57,417 bases of DNA, from assembly GCA_024226515.1 (NCBI GenBank), contig JAAELQ010000199.1, positions 1 to 57,417 on the forward strand, in the 5' to 3' direction. Source of the stretch: a bacterium. GTDB lineage: Bacteria > Acidobacteriota > Polarisedimenticolia > Polarisedimenticolales > Polarisedimenticolaceae. Below the pieces are notes generated by a model that saw nothing but the letters and a program-made list of their open reading frames with translations, had not been told where the DNA came from and did not search any database. The translations under genes and the position numbers were made by a program. Each line of letters opens with the position of its first letter. The stretch's first letter is position 1. Below are positions 57,070 through 57,417 of this stretch, piece after piece.

Positions 57070-57417
57070 ATGCGAATTCGAATCTGTGCCGGGCTATGCG
57101 CTCTGCTGCTTGCGAGCGTCGTGGAGCCCCAGGTGGTCCGGCAGATCACGCAGTCCGGCTATCGGACGCCCTACCTGTCCGGCGTGGCCATCGATGACGC
57201 GGGCACCGTGCTCGTCGCGACGTCCGCGGTCGATCGCTTCGGATCCAACCCGGACGAGACGCGGCAGATTCTCAGCTGGCAGCTGCCCGGTGGGGCCGGC
57301 TCGCAGGTTGGACAGTTCGAGCGCGGAGTGGGGCCGACGATCTCGATCACGGACGACGGCGTGTGGATCGCGGTCACGTCGAGGTCGGATCCTGCCGGGC
57401 AGAACCCCGACGGCAGC
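57070..57417 (+). CDS. TolB-like propeller protein, tandem paralogue, cut by window end
   Basis: The first 116 codons of a gene that runs off the window. GAGGG precedes the ATG. The short hydrophobic start (CAGLCALLLASVV) is signal-like. The sequence VLVATSAVDRFGSNPDETRQILSWQLPGGAGSQVGQFERGV and the later SDPAGQNPDGS align with residues of about 50-115 of the preceding protein, so the two arose by tandem duplication. Confidence 0.8.
   Translation, partial: MRIRICAGLCALLLASVVEPQVVRQITQSGYRTPYLSGVAIDDAGTVLVATSAVDRFGSNPDETRQILSWQLPGGAGSQVGQFERGVGPTISITDDGVWIAVTSRSDPAGQNPDGS

Overview
The window is a high-GC, densely coded stretch of a bacterial chromosome. I found about 40 protein genes and no rRNA, tRNA, CRISPR array or complete insertion sequence. 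No gap between genes exceeds 300 bases; the largest is 45351-45640. The gene content points to an environmental Gram-negative organism, most likely of the Acidobacteriota or a neighbouring deep-branching phylum. The signs are a TPR-bearing c-type cytochrome of the reaction-centre cytochrome family, large secreted FG-GAP/VCBS proteins with a shared C-terminal module, several PilZ proteins, a fused FtcD, a fused 5-oxoprolinase and RND efflux genes. This assignment is inference, because no taxonomic marker gene is present.

Layout. (1) 136-3231 (-): a secreted M1-type metallopeptidase. (2) 3410-9557 (+): glutamate dehydrogenase, fused hydantoinase/5-oxoprolinase and a ROK sugar kinase, tightly packed. 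(3) 9721-10972 (+): two haem proteins, meeting a frameshifted ankyrin gene tail to tail. (4) 21789-11152 (-): one long co-directional block. It holds AmpG, three tandem PilZ proteins, a YdbS/YdbT-like bacterial PH pair, a ClpX-like AAA+ ATPase, a membrane protein, a nitroreductase, endonuclease III, and a large TSP3/FG-GAP secreted protein. (5) 21849-29606 (+): a translationally coupled six-gene operon of nitrilase, MBL-fold lipoprotein, polytopic GT-C-like/TPR membrane protein, GMC oxidoreductase with a ferredoxin-type Cys motif, NAD-dependent epimerase and GT2 glycosyltransferase. It looks like an envelope glycoconjugate pathway. (6) 29732-35833: a TonB-domain protein, a decayed fragment of a beta-helix gene, an enolase-superfamily dehydratase, a possible 46-residue protein and a 1209-residue FG-GAP protein. 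(7) 35980-45350: class I fructose-bisphosphate aldolase, then an RND efflux operon (adaptor plus two permeases, one with a large extra membrane insertion). (8) 45641-57417: FtcD, a secreted beta-helix protein, a Fic-fold protein that has lost its catalytic residues, a PilZ-helical protein, a PQQ-propeller/esterase fusion, a DUF1015 protein and two tandem TolB-like propeller proteins, the last cut by the window edge.

How the genes fit together. 5-oxoprolinase, glutamate dehydrogenase and FtcD all converge on glutamate. AmpG, the RND system, the PH pair, the PilZ cluster and the glycosyltransferase operon concern the cell envelope. Most of the rest is secreted, including four large repeat proteins. 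The best candidates for undescribed biology are the six-gene coupled operon, the PilZ-PH-AAA+ operon, the Fic pseudoenzyme with a palindrome at its promoter, the enlarged RND permease and the recurring C-terminal module of the secreted proteins.
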